48,717 nucleotides of DNA from contig DISE01000054.1 of NCBI GenBank assembly GCA_002421865.1, forward strand, positions 1 through 48,717, given 5' to 3'. The notes below the pieces were generated by a model that was not told where the DNA came from, made no database searches, and worked only from the letters and a program-made list of their open reading frames with translations. Position 1 is the stretch's first letter, and every line of letters begins with the position of its first letter. The translations under genes were made by a program, and so were the position numbers. Origin of the DNA: Castellaniella sp. UBA6218 (GTDB taxonomy: Bacteria; Pseudomonadota; Gammaproteobacteria; Burkholderiales; Burkholderiaceae_B). Positions 7,636-15,918 of this stretch are shown piece by piece.

Positions 7636-8939
7636 GCAGTGCCCCACAGACGCCGGTAGGCGCCACTGGGGTCGTAGGTGGAGGCCTGCCGCTCCGGATC
7701 GAAGCGGCGACCGCCGCGCGGGTCGGTGCCTCGGCCGGCGATGTAAAGCCAGTTGCCCTGGTTGCTGTAGACGTCGTAATCGAGCAAATGGTGCTCGAAC
7801 CAGGCGGCGCCGGCGCGCCAGTCGCAGGCCAGGTCATGGATCAGATAGCTGGCCGCCACCTGGCGCAAGCGGTTGCTCAGATAGCCCGTGGCGGCCAGTT
7901 CGCGCATTGCCGCATCTACCAGCGGCTGGCCCGTCCGGCCCGTGCGCCAGGCGGTGAACGCTGCCGGGTCATGCGGTGTGTCGTGTTCTGATCCCAACCC
8001 GCGCACGCGATACAGCGCACCACCGTGCCGCAGGTGCAGAAAACGGAAATAGTCGCGCCACAGCAGCTCGAACCACAGCCAATAGCTGCCATCACTGGTC
8101 CCGTGTTCGGCTTCGAACCCGCGCAACTGTGCCAGCGCTCTACGGGGCGAGAGCGCGCCCGTGGCCAGCCAAGGCGACCATTTGCTGGAATAGTCCAGAC
8201 CGATCAAACCATTGCGCGTGCGTTTGTACTGCGTCGGCAGGCCTCGTGCCAGATACTGTTCCAGATGCGACAGTGCCGCCGCCTCGCCGCCGAGCAGCGG
8301 GGGGGCGCCGTAGGGGAAGGCGCTGCGCGCGTCGGCGGCGGGTGCGTGACCGGCGAATGCAGCAAGGGCGCCGGCCGGGTCGAGGAGATACCGGGCGGGC
8401 ACGCCCTGTGGCCATGGAGGCAGGGCGCCGGGTGCCGGCAGCGGCGCGGATGGACGCAGGCCGACGTGTTCCACCTCCTTTAGAAATTGGGTGAATACGT
8501 GGGGCAATTGCCGCACCGGCCAAGGCAGCGTCGCCGGATCGAGCAGGCTGCTCTGCCAGAGGGTACGCACGTTCAGGCCGGTTGCGCGCAGGGATTCGAC
8601 CTCCGCCTCTTCTTCAGGCGCGGCAATGGCCTCGCATACGACATGATCGGCTTCCACCGCCCGGGCCAGCGCCGGCAGGGCGATGCGGGCCGGCGCCATG
8701 CAGATCAGGAGCGGACAGCGCAGGTTCGACAATTCCTGCGCCAGGCTTTGGCAAGCCGAAGCCCACCAGGATCGGCGGTGCGCACCGATGCGGGCAAAGC
8801 CCCACGGGGTGACCTGATGCTCGTCCGGCAAGCACACTACCGGCAGCAGATGGCGGGTGCCCGAAGCGCAGGCGGCTTGCAGCGCGGGCTGGTCGTGCAG
8901 GCGCAGGTCGTTGCGAAACCAGAACAGCACCGTGCTCAT
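7632..8939 (-). CDS. Cry-DASH-type cryptochrome/photolyase
   Basis: 435 residues. The N-terminal MSTVLFWFRNDLRLHDQPAL is the photolyase antenna domain. The C-terminal FAD domain includes WFELLWRDYFRFL, TGYLSNRLRQVAASYL and QGNWLYIAGRGTDPRGGRRF, which are characteristic of DASH proteins (the family shows the Arg-x-Arg-x-Phe tail motif and repairs pyrimidine dimers mainly in single-stranded DNA). Both ends overlap neighbours by ATGA: with the DUF2256 gene upstream and the FeS photolyase downstream, which indicates a tightly coupled operon. Confidence 0.9.
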   Translation of the reverse strand: MSTVLFWFRNDLRLHDQPALQAACASGTRHLLPVVCLPDEHQVTPWGFARIGAHRRSWWASACQSLAQELSNLRCPLLICMAPARIALPALARAVEADHVVCEAIAAPEEEAEVESLRATGLNVRTLWQSSLLDPATLPWPVRQLPHVFTQFLKEVEHVGLRPSAPLPAPGALPPWPQGVPARYLLDPAGALAAFAGHAPAADARSAFPYGAPPLLGGEAAALSHLEQYLARGLPTQYKRTRNGLIGLDYSSKWSPWLATGALSPRRALAQLRGFEAEHGTSDGSYWLWFELLWRDYFRFLHLRHGGALYRVRGLGSEHDTPHDPAAFTAWRTGRTGQPLVDAAMRELAATGYLSNRLRQVAASYLIHDLACDWRAGAAWFEHHLLDYDVYSNQGNWLYIAGRGTDPRGGRRFDPERQASTYDPSGAYRRLWGTA

Positions 8940-9094
8940 GGCGGCTGTACTCCTGGATGCGGTCGGCCGCGTTCACGGCGGCAACGTTCGGAGCAGTACT
9001 TGACCTCGTCCCAGACCTTGGCCCATTTTTTGCGCCACACCATCGGGCGTTCGCAACAGGCACAAAGCTTGGTGGGGAGATCGCTTTTTCGCAC
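8936..9094 (-). CDS. DUF2256 small zinc-ribbon-like protein
   Basis: 52 residues from a GTG at 9094 (a TTG at 9103 would add three). The protein contains SDLPTKLCACCERPMVWRKK and KYCSERCRRE, with two cysteine pairs (Cys-x2-Cys and Cys-x3-Cys) that make a small zinc ribbon. DUF2256 genes are commonly found next to photolyase genes, and their function is unknown. The stop overlaps the cry-DASH start in an ATGA, so its translation is coupled to that protein. It is easily missed because of its size and its non-ATG start. Confidence 0.82.
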   Translation of the reverse strand: MRKSDLPTKLCACCERPMVWRKKWAKVWDEVKYCSERCRRERGRPHPGVQPP

Positions 9095-9127
9095 ACCGGT
9101 CAACTGAAAAAATCCAGGCGCTTCTGT

Positions 9128-10681
9128 TTACAGATCCAGGCAACCTTGCAAGGGCGCCGATGCCTTGCGTCGGTTGGTCCGATTGCGCGTATTGGCGCCA
9201 CGGCGCGAACCGTGTTTTTCCACGATCGCCGCCTTGGCCGCACGCACGGTCTCCTGGGCGCGCAGCGCGTGCATGCGTGCCTTGGCGACTTTGGTGGCGC
9301 TGGTCAGGTCGACCAGGGGGGCCGGAATGTCCCGCCCCACGCTCACACCGCAGCGCGCCTGCACATCGGGGGGCATGCGCCAGGGTTCGAACAGCCAGGC
9401 GTCGGGCACGCGCCGCAGCGCCGGCACCCAGCGGCGCACGAACAGGCCCTGGGGGTCATGATCCTGCGCCTGCTTGACCGGGTTGTAGACGCGGGTGGTG
9501 TTGATGCCTGTGGTGCCGGCCTGCATTTGCATCTGGCTCCAGTGGATGCCGGGTTCGTAGTCCAGGAACTGCCGCGCCAGCCACAGCCCGACCGGGCGCC
9601 AATGCAGCCACAGCGGGTAAGCGGCCACTGACACCAGCATGGCGCGCATGCGGAAGTTGATCCAGCCGGTCTCGCGCAGCATGGCCACGCACGCGTCCAC
9701 CATGGGCCAGCCGGTCTGGCCCGCTTGCAGGGCTTCGAAGTAGGCGGGGTTCCATTCGTCTTCGCGCAGTCCGTCGTAGCCCCGGTGCAGGTTGCGCCAC
9801 TCCAGCTCGGGCTCGGATTCGAGCTTCTGGATGAAGTGGCAGTGCCAGTGCATCCGGCTCATGAAGGCCGTCAGGCCCTGGCGCAGGCGCCGTGCCTGCG
9901 GGTCGTCCATGGCTGTGAGCAGCATTTGTTGCCGTTGGGTGGCCTGTACCACCTCACGCATTCCCAGGCTGCCCGACGCCAGATACGGCGACAGACGCGA
10001 GCACGCGGTGGGCGCCGTCAGCGGCGATGAAATGCCGCCCCGGTACGAAGCCCCGCGCGCCTGCAGGAAATCGTGCAGCACCCGCATTCCTTGCGTTCGC
10101 CCGCCGCGTTGGCGCCGGGGTGGGTCGTGCATGTCGGTCAGCCCCACGGCCCCGGGCGCTGGCCAGGCGTCGCGCCACGGCAGGGAAACGGATTGCAGGC
10201 TGGCTGGAGGCGGGGCCGGCAGGCATGGTGCCTGCATGTGCGCCTGCCTCAGGCCGTGCCAGTGATCGCGCGAACGCAGGCGGCGCACGACGCCGTGTTG
10301 CGGCCATTCCCGCCAGTCCACGCCTTGCCGGACGCACCAGCGGGCCACAGCACGGTCGCGAGTGTAAGTGACGCCGTTGCCGGTTTCCTCGTGCGACACC
10401 AGACGGGCGAAGGGCCGCAGCGCGTGCAGCCGGGCCAGCACCTCGGGCGCCTCGCCCACGGCCAGTTGAAGCGGCGCGCCGCACTTGAGCAACTGCTGCG
10501 CCAGATCGCGCAGGCTTTCACGCAGAAACTGAAAGTGCTGCAGGGCGCTGTCCGGCTGCGCCCACAGGCTGGGTTCCAGCACGTAAAGGCACAATACCGG
10601 CCCATGCGCGGCCGCGTCCAGCAGGGGCGCATGGTCGTGTATCCGCAGGTCGCGCTTGAACCAGACGACGGTGTAGGCCAT
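9128..10681 (-). CDS. Cryptochrome/deoxyribodipyrimidine photolyase family protein
   Basis: 517 residues. The antenna domain starts MAYTVVWFKRDLRIHDHAPL. The FAD domain has LSPYLASGSLGMREV, WPMVDACVAMLRETGWINFR and GINTTRVYNPVKQA. Unlike the downstream FeS protein it has no CxxC cluster motif, and it lacks the DASH signature. It is a third, distinct photolyase/cryptochrome branch, with a basic C-terminal tail (about residues 475-517) that could bind DNA. It is the first gene of the operon, with the likely promoter region at 10682-10803. Whether it repairs DNA or acts as a light sensor cannot be decided from sequence. Confidence 0.85.
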   Translation of the reverse strand: MAYTVVWFKRDLRIHDHAPLLDAAAHGPVLCLYVLEPSLWAQPDSALQHFQFLRESLRDLAQQLLKCGAPLQLAVGEAPEVLARLHALRPFARLVSHEETGNGVTYTRDRAVARWCVRQGVDWREWPQHGVVRRLRSRDHWHGLRQAHMQAPCLPAPPPASLQSVSLPWRDAWPAPGAVGLTDMHDPPRRQRGGRTQGMRVLHDFLQARGASYRGGISSPLTAPTACSRLSPYLASGSLGMREVVQATQRQQMLLTAMDDPQARRLRQGLTAFMSRMHWHCHFIQKLESEPELEWRNLHRGYDGLREDEWNPAYFEALQAGQTGWPMVDACVAMLRETGWINFRMRAMLVSVAAYPLWLHWRPVGLWLARQFLDYEPGIHWSQMQMQAGTTGINTTRVYNPVKQAQDHDPQGLFVRRWVPALRRVPDAWLFEPWRMPPDVQARCGVSVGRDIPAPLVDLTSATKVAKARMHALRAQETVRAAKAAIVEKHGSRRGANTRNRTNRRKASAPLQGCLDL

Positions 10682-10740
10682 GGCCAGTTGAATTCAGTGG
10701 GGTGCCAGAGAATGCGTGACGGAAGGGTCGGGTGAATTGA

Positions 10741-10769
10741 TTGTCTAGTACAAAAAATATTTTGTCTAG
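10741..10769. promoter_or_regulatory. Direct repeat TTGTCTAG with 21-base spacing before the photolyase operon
   Basis: TTGTCTAG occurs at 10741-10748 and 10762-10769, two helical turns apart, in the AT-rich part of an otherwise GC-rich gap upstream of the first photolyase gene. On the minus strand a -35-like TTGGCT and a -10-like TACTAG enclose the segment. Two copies on the same DNA face suggest a dimeric regulator, possibly light-responsive. The regulator is not encoded in the window. Confidence 0.4.
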
Positions 10770-10803
10770 CCAAGACGCCGACGGAGCGCCACAGACTGGT
10801 TGC

Positions 10804-11121
10804 TCAGCGTGGCTGAAAGGCAATGATGCCCATGCCCGCCAGGGCCACCGCAGCCCCGACCAGGTCCCAGCTTGACGGGCGGATGCCGTCCACCGCCCAT
10901 AGCCACAGGATCGCCGTGCTGATGTAGACCCCGCCGTATGCGGCGTATACGCGGCCGGAAGCCGCATCGTGCAGAGTCAGCAGCCACGCGAATGCCGCCA
11001 GGCTCGCAACGGCGGGAATCAGCAGCCACGCCGATCCATTGTGTTTGAGCCAGAGCCATGGCAGATAACAGCCGACGATTTCGGCCAGCGCCGTCATGAA
11101 ATAGAGGCCGAGGGTTTTCAT
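10804..11121 (-). CDS. ynfA: YnfA/UPF0060 small membrane protein
   Basis: 105 residues with four hydrophobic segments (about 3-20, 31-50, 62-78 and 84-102), the usual length and layout of YnfA. Landmarks are LYFMTALAEIVGCYLPWLWL, AAYGGVYISTAILWLWAVDG and the final GAAVALAGMGIIAF. The family is related to small multidrug-resistance transporters, and its substrate is not established. ATG 11121 gives the standard N terminus MKTLGLYF. It lies downstream of dbpA with a short gap and may be cotranscribed with it. Confidence 0.92.
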   Translation of the reverse strand: MKTLGLYFMTALAEIVGCYLPWLWLKHNGSAWLLIPAVASLAAFAWLLTLHDAASGRVYAAYGGVYISTAILWLWAVDGIRPSSWDLVGAAVALAGMGIIAFQPR

Positions 11122-11149
11122 GTCGCCGGATGTGTTGTGCGCGCCCGGT

Positions 11150-12538
11150 TCAGTGGGTCTCCAGAAACCGCATGCGGAACCGGCGCCCCTTGATGTTGCT
11201 GCCGGACAGTTGCTCAAACGCTTGTCTGGCGACCCGGCGGTCCAACGCCACGTAGGCACTGTATTCAGTGATGTGGATCCTGCCGACCTGCTCGAAGGCC
11301 AGGCCGCCGTCGCCCGTCAGGGCGCCCACCAGATCGCCAGGGCGCAGTTTGTCCTTTTTGCCGCCCTGGATGCACAAGGTGATCATGGGTGCGCTCAGCG
11401 GGCGGTCGGACTTGGGGCGCAGCGAACCAAGGTCGGCCCATTTCAACGGGGCGCCCTGGTACCGCTCGACCAGGTCGGCCCAGCGCATCTCTTCCGGGGA
11501 GCACAGGCTCAGCGCCAGGCCTTTCCGGTCGCCCCGTCCGCTGCGGCCGATGCGGTGCACGTGGACCTCGGTGTCTCGTGTCACGTCGACGTTGATCACG
11601 GCGTCCAGGTTCTTGATGTCCAGGCCGCGTGCGGCCACGTCCGTCGCGACCAGGACCGAGCAGCTCTGATTGGCGAACTGGATCAGGATTTCGTCGCGTT
11701 CCCGTTGTTCGAGATCGCCGTTGAGCGCCCGGGCACTGATGCCTTCGGCTTGCAGGCGTTCGATCAGGTCGTAGCCTCGAATCTTGGTATTGCAGAACGC
11801 CAGCGTGGAGACCGGGCGGAAGTGGGCCAGCAGTCTGGCCACGGCATCCAGCCTGTCGGCTTCGTCGACTTCGTAGAAGATCTGTTCGATGCGGCTGGCT
11901 TCATCAGCGGCTTCGATTTTGACTTCGACCGGGTTGCGCAGGAAGCGGGCGCTGAGCTTGCGGATGTTGTCCGGGTAGGTCGCCGAAAAGAGCAAGGTCT
12001 GGCGTTTGTCCGGGCAGTGCGAGGCGATCGCGACGATGTCGTCATGAAACCCCATGTCGACCATGCGGTCGGCCTCGTCCAGCACCAGCGTATTCAGTCC
12101 GGACAGATCCAGGCTGCCGCGCGTCAGGTGATCCTGGATGCGGCCGGGCGTGCCCACTACGAGATGGACGCCGCGGGCCAGCGATTCGGCCTGGGGGCGC
12201 GTGGCGGCGCCGCCGCACAGCGTCTGCACCTTGACGTTGGGGATCAGGCGGGCCAGCCGGCGCAGTTCCTGGGCGACCTGGTCCGCCAGTTCCCGGGTGG
12301 GACAGACCACCAGGGCCTGCGGGGCGAGGCGATCGACGTCCAGGCGCTGCAGCACGCCCAGGCCGAACGCGGCGGTCTTGCCGCTGCCGGTTCTGGCCTG
12401 CGCGATCAGGTCGCGGCCTTCGAGAATGAGCGGCAGGCTTTCCGCCTGGATGGGCGTCATCCGTTCGAAGCCCAGGCTGTGCAGATTGTCCAGCAAAACG
12501 GGCAGGAGGGGGAGGGAATCAAAGGCCGTATCGGTCAC
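11150..12538 (-). CDS. dbpA: ATP-dependent RNA helicase DbpA
   Basis: 462 residues from GTG 12538, close to E. coli DbpA. DEAD-box motifs are in order: the Q motif with GFERMTPIQ, ARTGSGKTAA (Walker A), PTRELADQ, GTPGR, DEAD (in VLDEADRMVDMGF), SAT, ATDVAARGLDI and HRIGRSGRG. The C-terminal 75 residues are the DbpA RNA-binding domain (GKKDKLRPGDLVGAL, GRIHITEYSAYVAL, IKGRRFRMRFL), which recognises 23S rRNA helix 92 during large-subunit assembly. The GTG was preferred because the longer frame to 12628 would overlap the divergent gene at 12612 and its N terminus is not family-like. Confidence 0.93.
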   Translation of the reverse strand: MTDTAFDSLPLLPVLLDNLHSLGFERMTPIQAESLPLILEGRDLIAQARTGSGKTAAFGLGVLQRLDVDRLAPQALVVCPTRELADQVAQELRRLARLIPNVKVQTLCGGAATRPQAESLARGVHLVVGTPGRIQDHLTRGSLDLSGLNTLVLDEADRMVDMGFHDDIVAIASHCPDKRQTLLFSATYPDNIRKLSARFLRNPVEVKIEAADEASRIEQIFYEVDEADRLDAVARLLAHFRPVSTLAFCNTKIRGYDLIERLQAEGISARALNGDLEQRERDEILIQFANQSCSVLVATDVAARGLDIKNLDAVINVDVTRDTEVHVHRIGRSGRGDRKGLALSLCSPEEMRWADLVERYQGAPLKWADLGSLRPKSDRPLSAPMITLCIQGGKKDKLRPGDLVGALTGDGGLAFEQVGRIHITEYSAYVALDRRVARQAFEQLSGSNIKGRRFRMRFLETH

Positions 12539-12611
12539 GATGGGGGCGCGCAAACGCGCAGGAATGGATCGACCGTCAGTGTATGCGTTTTCCGACGCTA
12601 TACTCTTGCGC

Positions 12612-13430
12612 ATGCCTACCGCCCTCAATCAACACCTCGGCCACGACGGCGCCTCCTGTCCGCAGGCTTACTACGTGCGTCGCGGGGAAACCGGATTTCT
12701 GTCCACCCTGCATTCCCAAGGCGCCTGGCAGCCCGGCGAGCAGCACCTGGCGGTCGCCGCCGGGCTGGTGCTGGCCGAAGCGGAACGCCGCCTGCCCAGC
12801 GACAAGCTGGTGTCCAGGGTGTCGTTCGATGTGTTGGGGGTCATCCATTCCGGTCCGTTCACCATCGATGTCCGGATGCTGCGCCCGGGCCGCTCGATCG
12901 AGCTGATCGAAGCCAGCATGCGCCATGGGGACCAGATCAGTGTCCAGGCCCGGATCTGGCGCCTGCTTGCCAGCGACACATCGCGGGAGCAGGGCGATGA
13001 ATGGACGCCGCTGCCGCCACCCGATTCCATGCAACCCTGGTTGTTTTCCGAGGTCTGGGGCGGAGGATACATCGGCTCGCTGCAGGCGCGTCGCGGCGCC
13101 GATTCACGACCCGGAAGAGGGCGCAGCTGGATCCGTACCGCTTACCCGCTGGTCGAAGGCGAAATCGATCCGCCCGTCGCCAGCTTCGTGAAACTGGTCG
13201 ACACTGCCAACGGGCTGGCGGTGCGCGCGGATCCGAACGCGGTATTTTTCGCCAATGTGGACCTGACCATTCATCTCACGCGCCAGCCCCAGGCCGGCTG
13301 GGTCGGCTTCGATACGCGCGTCAGTTTCGGCCCCACTGGACTGGGCGAGACTTTTTCAGTGCTGAGCGACATCCAGGGGCCCGTCGGCACGGCGGCTCAA
13401 AGCTTGACCGTGCGGCTGCGGGACCGGTAG
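12612..13430 (+). CDS. Acyl-CoA thioesterase-like protein (4HBT/TesB type)
   Basis: 272 residues. The protein looks like a double hot-dog thioesterase: SRVSFDVLGVIHSGPFTIDV and SIELIEASMRHGDQISVQAR in the first half, FVKLVDTANGLAV and NVDLTIHLTRQP with GWVGFDTRVSFGPTGLGETF in the second. Such proteins hydrolyse acyl-CoA thioesters; this branch has no defined substrate. ATG 12612 is the first plausible start. The gene is divergent from dbpA, with 73 bases between the starts, and its end overlaps the convergent LOG-family gene by 34 bases. Confidence 0.8.
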   Translation: MPTALNQHLGHDGASCPQAYYVRRGETGFLSTLHSQGAWQPGEQHLAVAAGLVLAEAERRLPSDKLVSRVSFDVLGVIHSGPFTIDVRMLRPGRSIELIEASMRHGDQISVQARIWRLLASDTSREQGDEWTPLPPPDSMQPWLFSEVWGGGYIGSLQARRGADSRPGRGRSWIRTAYPLVEGEIDPPVASFVKLVDTANGLAVRADPNAVFFANVDLTIHLTRQPQAGWVGFDTRVSFGPTGLGETFSVLSDIQGPVGTAAQSLTVRLRDR

Positions 13431-14341
13431 GGGAAGCGCTCCAGCGCGGCCATGATCTCTTCCGCATCATCGGCGTATTCGAACAGCTCCACGTCTTCCG
13501 GCGCGATATAGCCTTCTTCGATCAGGTAGTCGAAATCGATCGCGCGGCTCCAGAATGCGCGTCCGACCAGCACCACGGGAATCGGGGTCATCTTGCCAGT
13601 CTGGATCAGTGTCAGCACTTCGAACAGTTCGTCCAGCGTGCCGTAGCCGCCCGGAAAAGAGACCAGACCGCGCGCGTGGATCAGGAAATGCATCTTGCGC
13701 AATGCGAAATAATGAAAGCGGAAGGCCAGTTCGGGCGTGATGTAGGCGTTCGGAACCTGCTCGTGCGGCAGGGTGATGTTCAATCCGATCGAGCGCGCGC
13801 CGGCGTCGTACGCGCCGCGGTTGGCGGCCTCCATGATGCCCGGCCCGCCTCCGGTGACGACGACGAAGTCGCACCGTTTTTCCTGCTGGAAGCGTGCCGA
13901 GATCAACTGTGCGAAACGCCGCGCTTCTTCGTAGTGGCGGGCCTGTTCGACGCGGCGGCGCGCCTGGGCCAGCACTGGACCTGATGGCGGATCGCCGCTG
14001 TCCGCTTGCTGTTCCAGCGCCGCGAGCCGGGTGCGGGCGGTTGCGTCGTCGCGTACGCGTGAGCTGCCGAACACCACCAAGGTCGAATGCACGCCCTGTT
14101 CGCGCAGGATCCGTTCCGGTTTGAGCAGTTCAAGCTGCAGACGCAGCGGGCGCAGATCATCTTGGCTGAGCAGGTCGGGATCTTCGTAAGCGAGACGATA
14201 CGTGGGTGAGTCCAGAATGGCGCGCAGCCGCCCGGCTTCATCCAACGGCGGATTCATGGCCGGCCCGCCGGGACAGCCGGTCTGAGGTTCCGGGCCGTTT
14301 CCGGACGGCGGAGAGGCTTTCCCGGAGGGCGTGTCGTTCAT
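13397..14341 (-). CDS. LOG-family (TIGR00730-like) nucleotide-processing protein
   Basis: 314 residues. The motif GGGPGIMEAANRGAYDAGA and, further on, FPGGYGTLDELFEVL are the PGGxGTxxE signature of lysine-decarboxylase-like LOG proteins, which cleave nucleoside monophosphates to base plus ribose phosphate. Compared with plant-type LOG (about 200 residues) it has a long N-terminal extension (about 100 residues, with a proline/glycine-rich start). ATG 14341 was chosen because it overlaps the stop of the upstream nuclease gene in an ATGA; an ATG at 14257 is an alternative. The two proteins are therefore probably made together. Confidence 0.85.
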   Translation of the reverse strand: MNDTPSGKASPPSGNGPEPQTGCPGGPAMNPPLDEAGRLRAILDSPTYRLAYEDPDLLSQDDLRPLRLQLELLKPERILREQGVHSTLVVFGSSRVRDDATARTRLAALEQQADSGDPPSGPVLAQARRRVEQARHYEEARRFAQLISARFQQEKRCDFVVVTGGGPGIMEAANRGAYDAGARSIGLNITLPHEQVPNAYITPELAFRFHYFALRKMHFLIHARGLVSFPGGYGTLDELFEVLTLIQTGKMTPIPVVLVGRAFWSRAIDFDYLIEEGYIAPEDVELFEYADDAEEIMAALERFPYRSRSRTVKL

Positions 14342-15756
14342 CCCGGCTCCCCGGAACGGGGCGTTTCCGGCCAGCCCGCCACTTGGCCTTGTTCCGGAAT
14401 GTCCACCCGCCAGCCGAACCGTTGGCGCAGCTTGTCGGCCAGAGCTTCCGCCGCTTCCGGTTCGCCGTGCACCATGAAGGTCCGGGCCGGCGGCCGGCGG
14501 AAATGGCTTGCCCAGTCCAGCAGGGCGGCCTGGTCGGCGTGGGCGGAAAGGCCGCCGATGGAGTGGATCCGCGCGCGCACGGGAACTTCCTCGCCGAACA
14601 GGCGCACCCACTGCGCGCCGTCGACCAGGCGCCGGCCGAGCGTGCCCTGGGCCTGGAAGCCGGAAATCAGCACACTGCATTCGGGCCGCGGCAGGTTATG
14701 GCGCAGGTGGTGGCGGATGCGCCCCGCGTCGCACATGCCGCTGGCCGAGATGATGATGGCGCCGGACCGGATCTGATTGAGCGCCATGGATTCCTCCACA
14801 CTGGCGGTGAAGTGCAAGTAGGGCAGGTCGACGCCGCGCGCGTGCCAGCCCGCCAGGCGCCGGGCCTCTTCGTCGAAAAGCTCCAGGTGGCGGCGGGTGA
14901 TGCGGGTGACTTCGGTGGCCATCGGCGAGTCGACGAATATCTGGGGGTGGCGCAGCCGGCCTTCGGAGACGAACCGGTGCAGATGATAGAGCACCTGCTG
15001 GGTGCGGCCGACAGCGAACGCCGGCATGATGACGTTGCCGCCGCGCTTGAACAGGGTCTCTTCGATGACGGCGATCATCTCATCCTCTGTGGCCGCCTGA
15101 TCCTCGTGCAGGCGATCGCCGTAGGTGGATTCCATGACCAGTATGTCGGCTTCCTGGATTGGTGTGGGATCGCGCAGGATGGGGCGCCCGGGTTGTCCAA
15201 GATCGCCGCTGAAGACCAGCCGGGTGTCGTGGCCGTGTTCCGTGACGATCACTTCGATGATGGCGGATCCGAGGATGTGCCCGGCATCGCGGAACCGGCA
15301 GCGCACCTGGGCGTGCGGCGAGAATTCCTGGTCGTAGTCGACGCGCCGCACCCGTTTCAGGGATGCCCATGTGTCCTCCAGGGTGTAGAGCGGCGGCATC
15401 GGACGCTTTCCCCTGGTGTGCCTGGCCTCGCGCCTGGTGTCCGTTTCCTGGATGTGGGCGCTGTCGGGCAGCATCACTTCCAGCAGTTCGGCCGTGGCCT
15501 CCGTCGTGTGGATCGGTCCCCGGAAGCCGGCGCGCACGAGTCTGGGCAACAGGCCGCTGTGGTCGATATGGGCATGGGTGAGCAGGACGAAGTCGATGGC
15601 GGCGGGTTCGAACCCGAAGGGTTTGCGGTTCCTGGCCTCGGCCTCGCGGCCGCCCTGGATCATGCCGCAATCCACGAGAAAACGGACGTGCGCGGTTTCC
15701 ACCAGAAAGCATGAGCCGGTGACTTCGCGCGCGGCGCCGAAAAAGCTGAGTTTCAT
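14338..15756 (-). CDS. MBL-fold beta-CASP RNA-specificity nuclease
   Basis: 472 residues. The N-terminal metallo-beta-lactamase half has the GAAREVTGSCFLVE start and the metal motif LLTHAHIDHSG (HxHxDH), a second metal site in RDAGHILGSAI, and SGDLGQPGRPIL. The C-terminal half has the beta-CASP and RNA-specificity motifs (MPAFAVGRTQQVLYHLHR, SASGMCDAGRIRHHL, then GGLSAHADQ and TFMVHGEPEA). It is of the CPSF73/YSH1-like family of RNA endo/exonucleases. It is the first gene of a two-gene operon with the LOG protein and is divergent from the HD-GYP gene. Confidence 0.9.
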   Translation of the reverse strand: MKLSFFGAAREVTGSCFLVETAHVRFLVDCGMIQGGREAEARNRKPFGFEPAAIDFVLLTHAHIDHSGLLPRLVRAGFRGPIHTTEATAELLEVMLPDSAHIQETDTRREARHTRGKRPMPPLYTLEDTWASLKRVRRVDYDQEFSPHAQVRCRFRDAGHILGSAIIEVIVTEHGHDTRLVFSGDLGQPGRPILRDPTPIQEADILVMESTYGDRLHEDQAATEDEMIAVIEETLFKRGGNVIMPAFAVGRTQQVLYHLHRFVSEGRLRHPQIFVDSPMATEVTRITRRHLELFDEEARRLAGWHARGVDLPYLHFTASVEESMALNQIRSGAIIISASGMCDAGRIRHHLRHNLPRPECSVLISGFQAQGTLGRRLVDGAQWVRLFGEEVPVRARIHSIGGLSAHADQAALLDWASHFRRPPARTFMVHGEPEAAEALADKLRQRFGWRVDIPEQGQVAGWPETPRSGEPG

Positions 15757-15918
15757 GAGGCATTCACTCCGGCATGCGCAATGAACAAGTATCCAGATAC
15801 GACCGACAGCGCTTCAACGGTAAAGAAAGAATACACCGATCGCCGCCTCGCGCCATGGATGGCGTTCCGGCATGAACAGGCGGATACTGGCGACACGTCG
15901 AAAAAAACGGGGAAATCG

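Noticed and set aside
6154..7659. 501-codon open frame opposite the FeS photolyase
   Set aside because: Antisense of a gene with conserved cysteines and histidines; no motif of its own.
11120..13000. Very long open frame (626 codons) opposite dbpA
   Set aside because: It is the antisense shadow of dbpA in GC-rich DNA; low-complexity Gln/Asp/Ala-rich translation with no family features, while dbpA has every DEAD-box motif.
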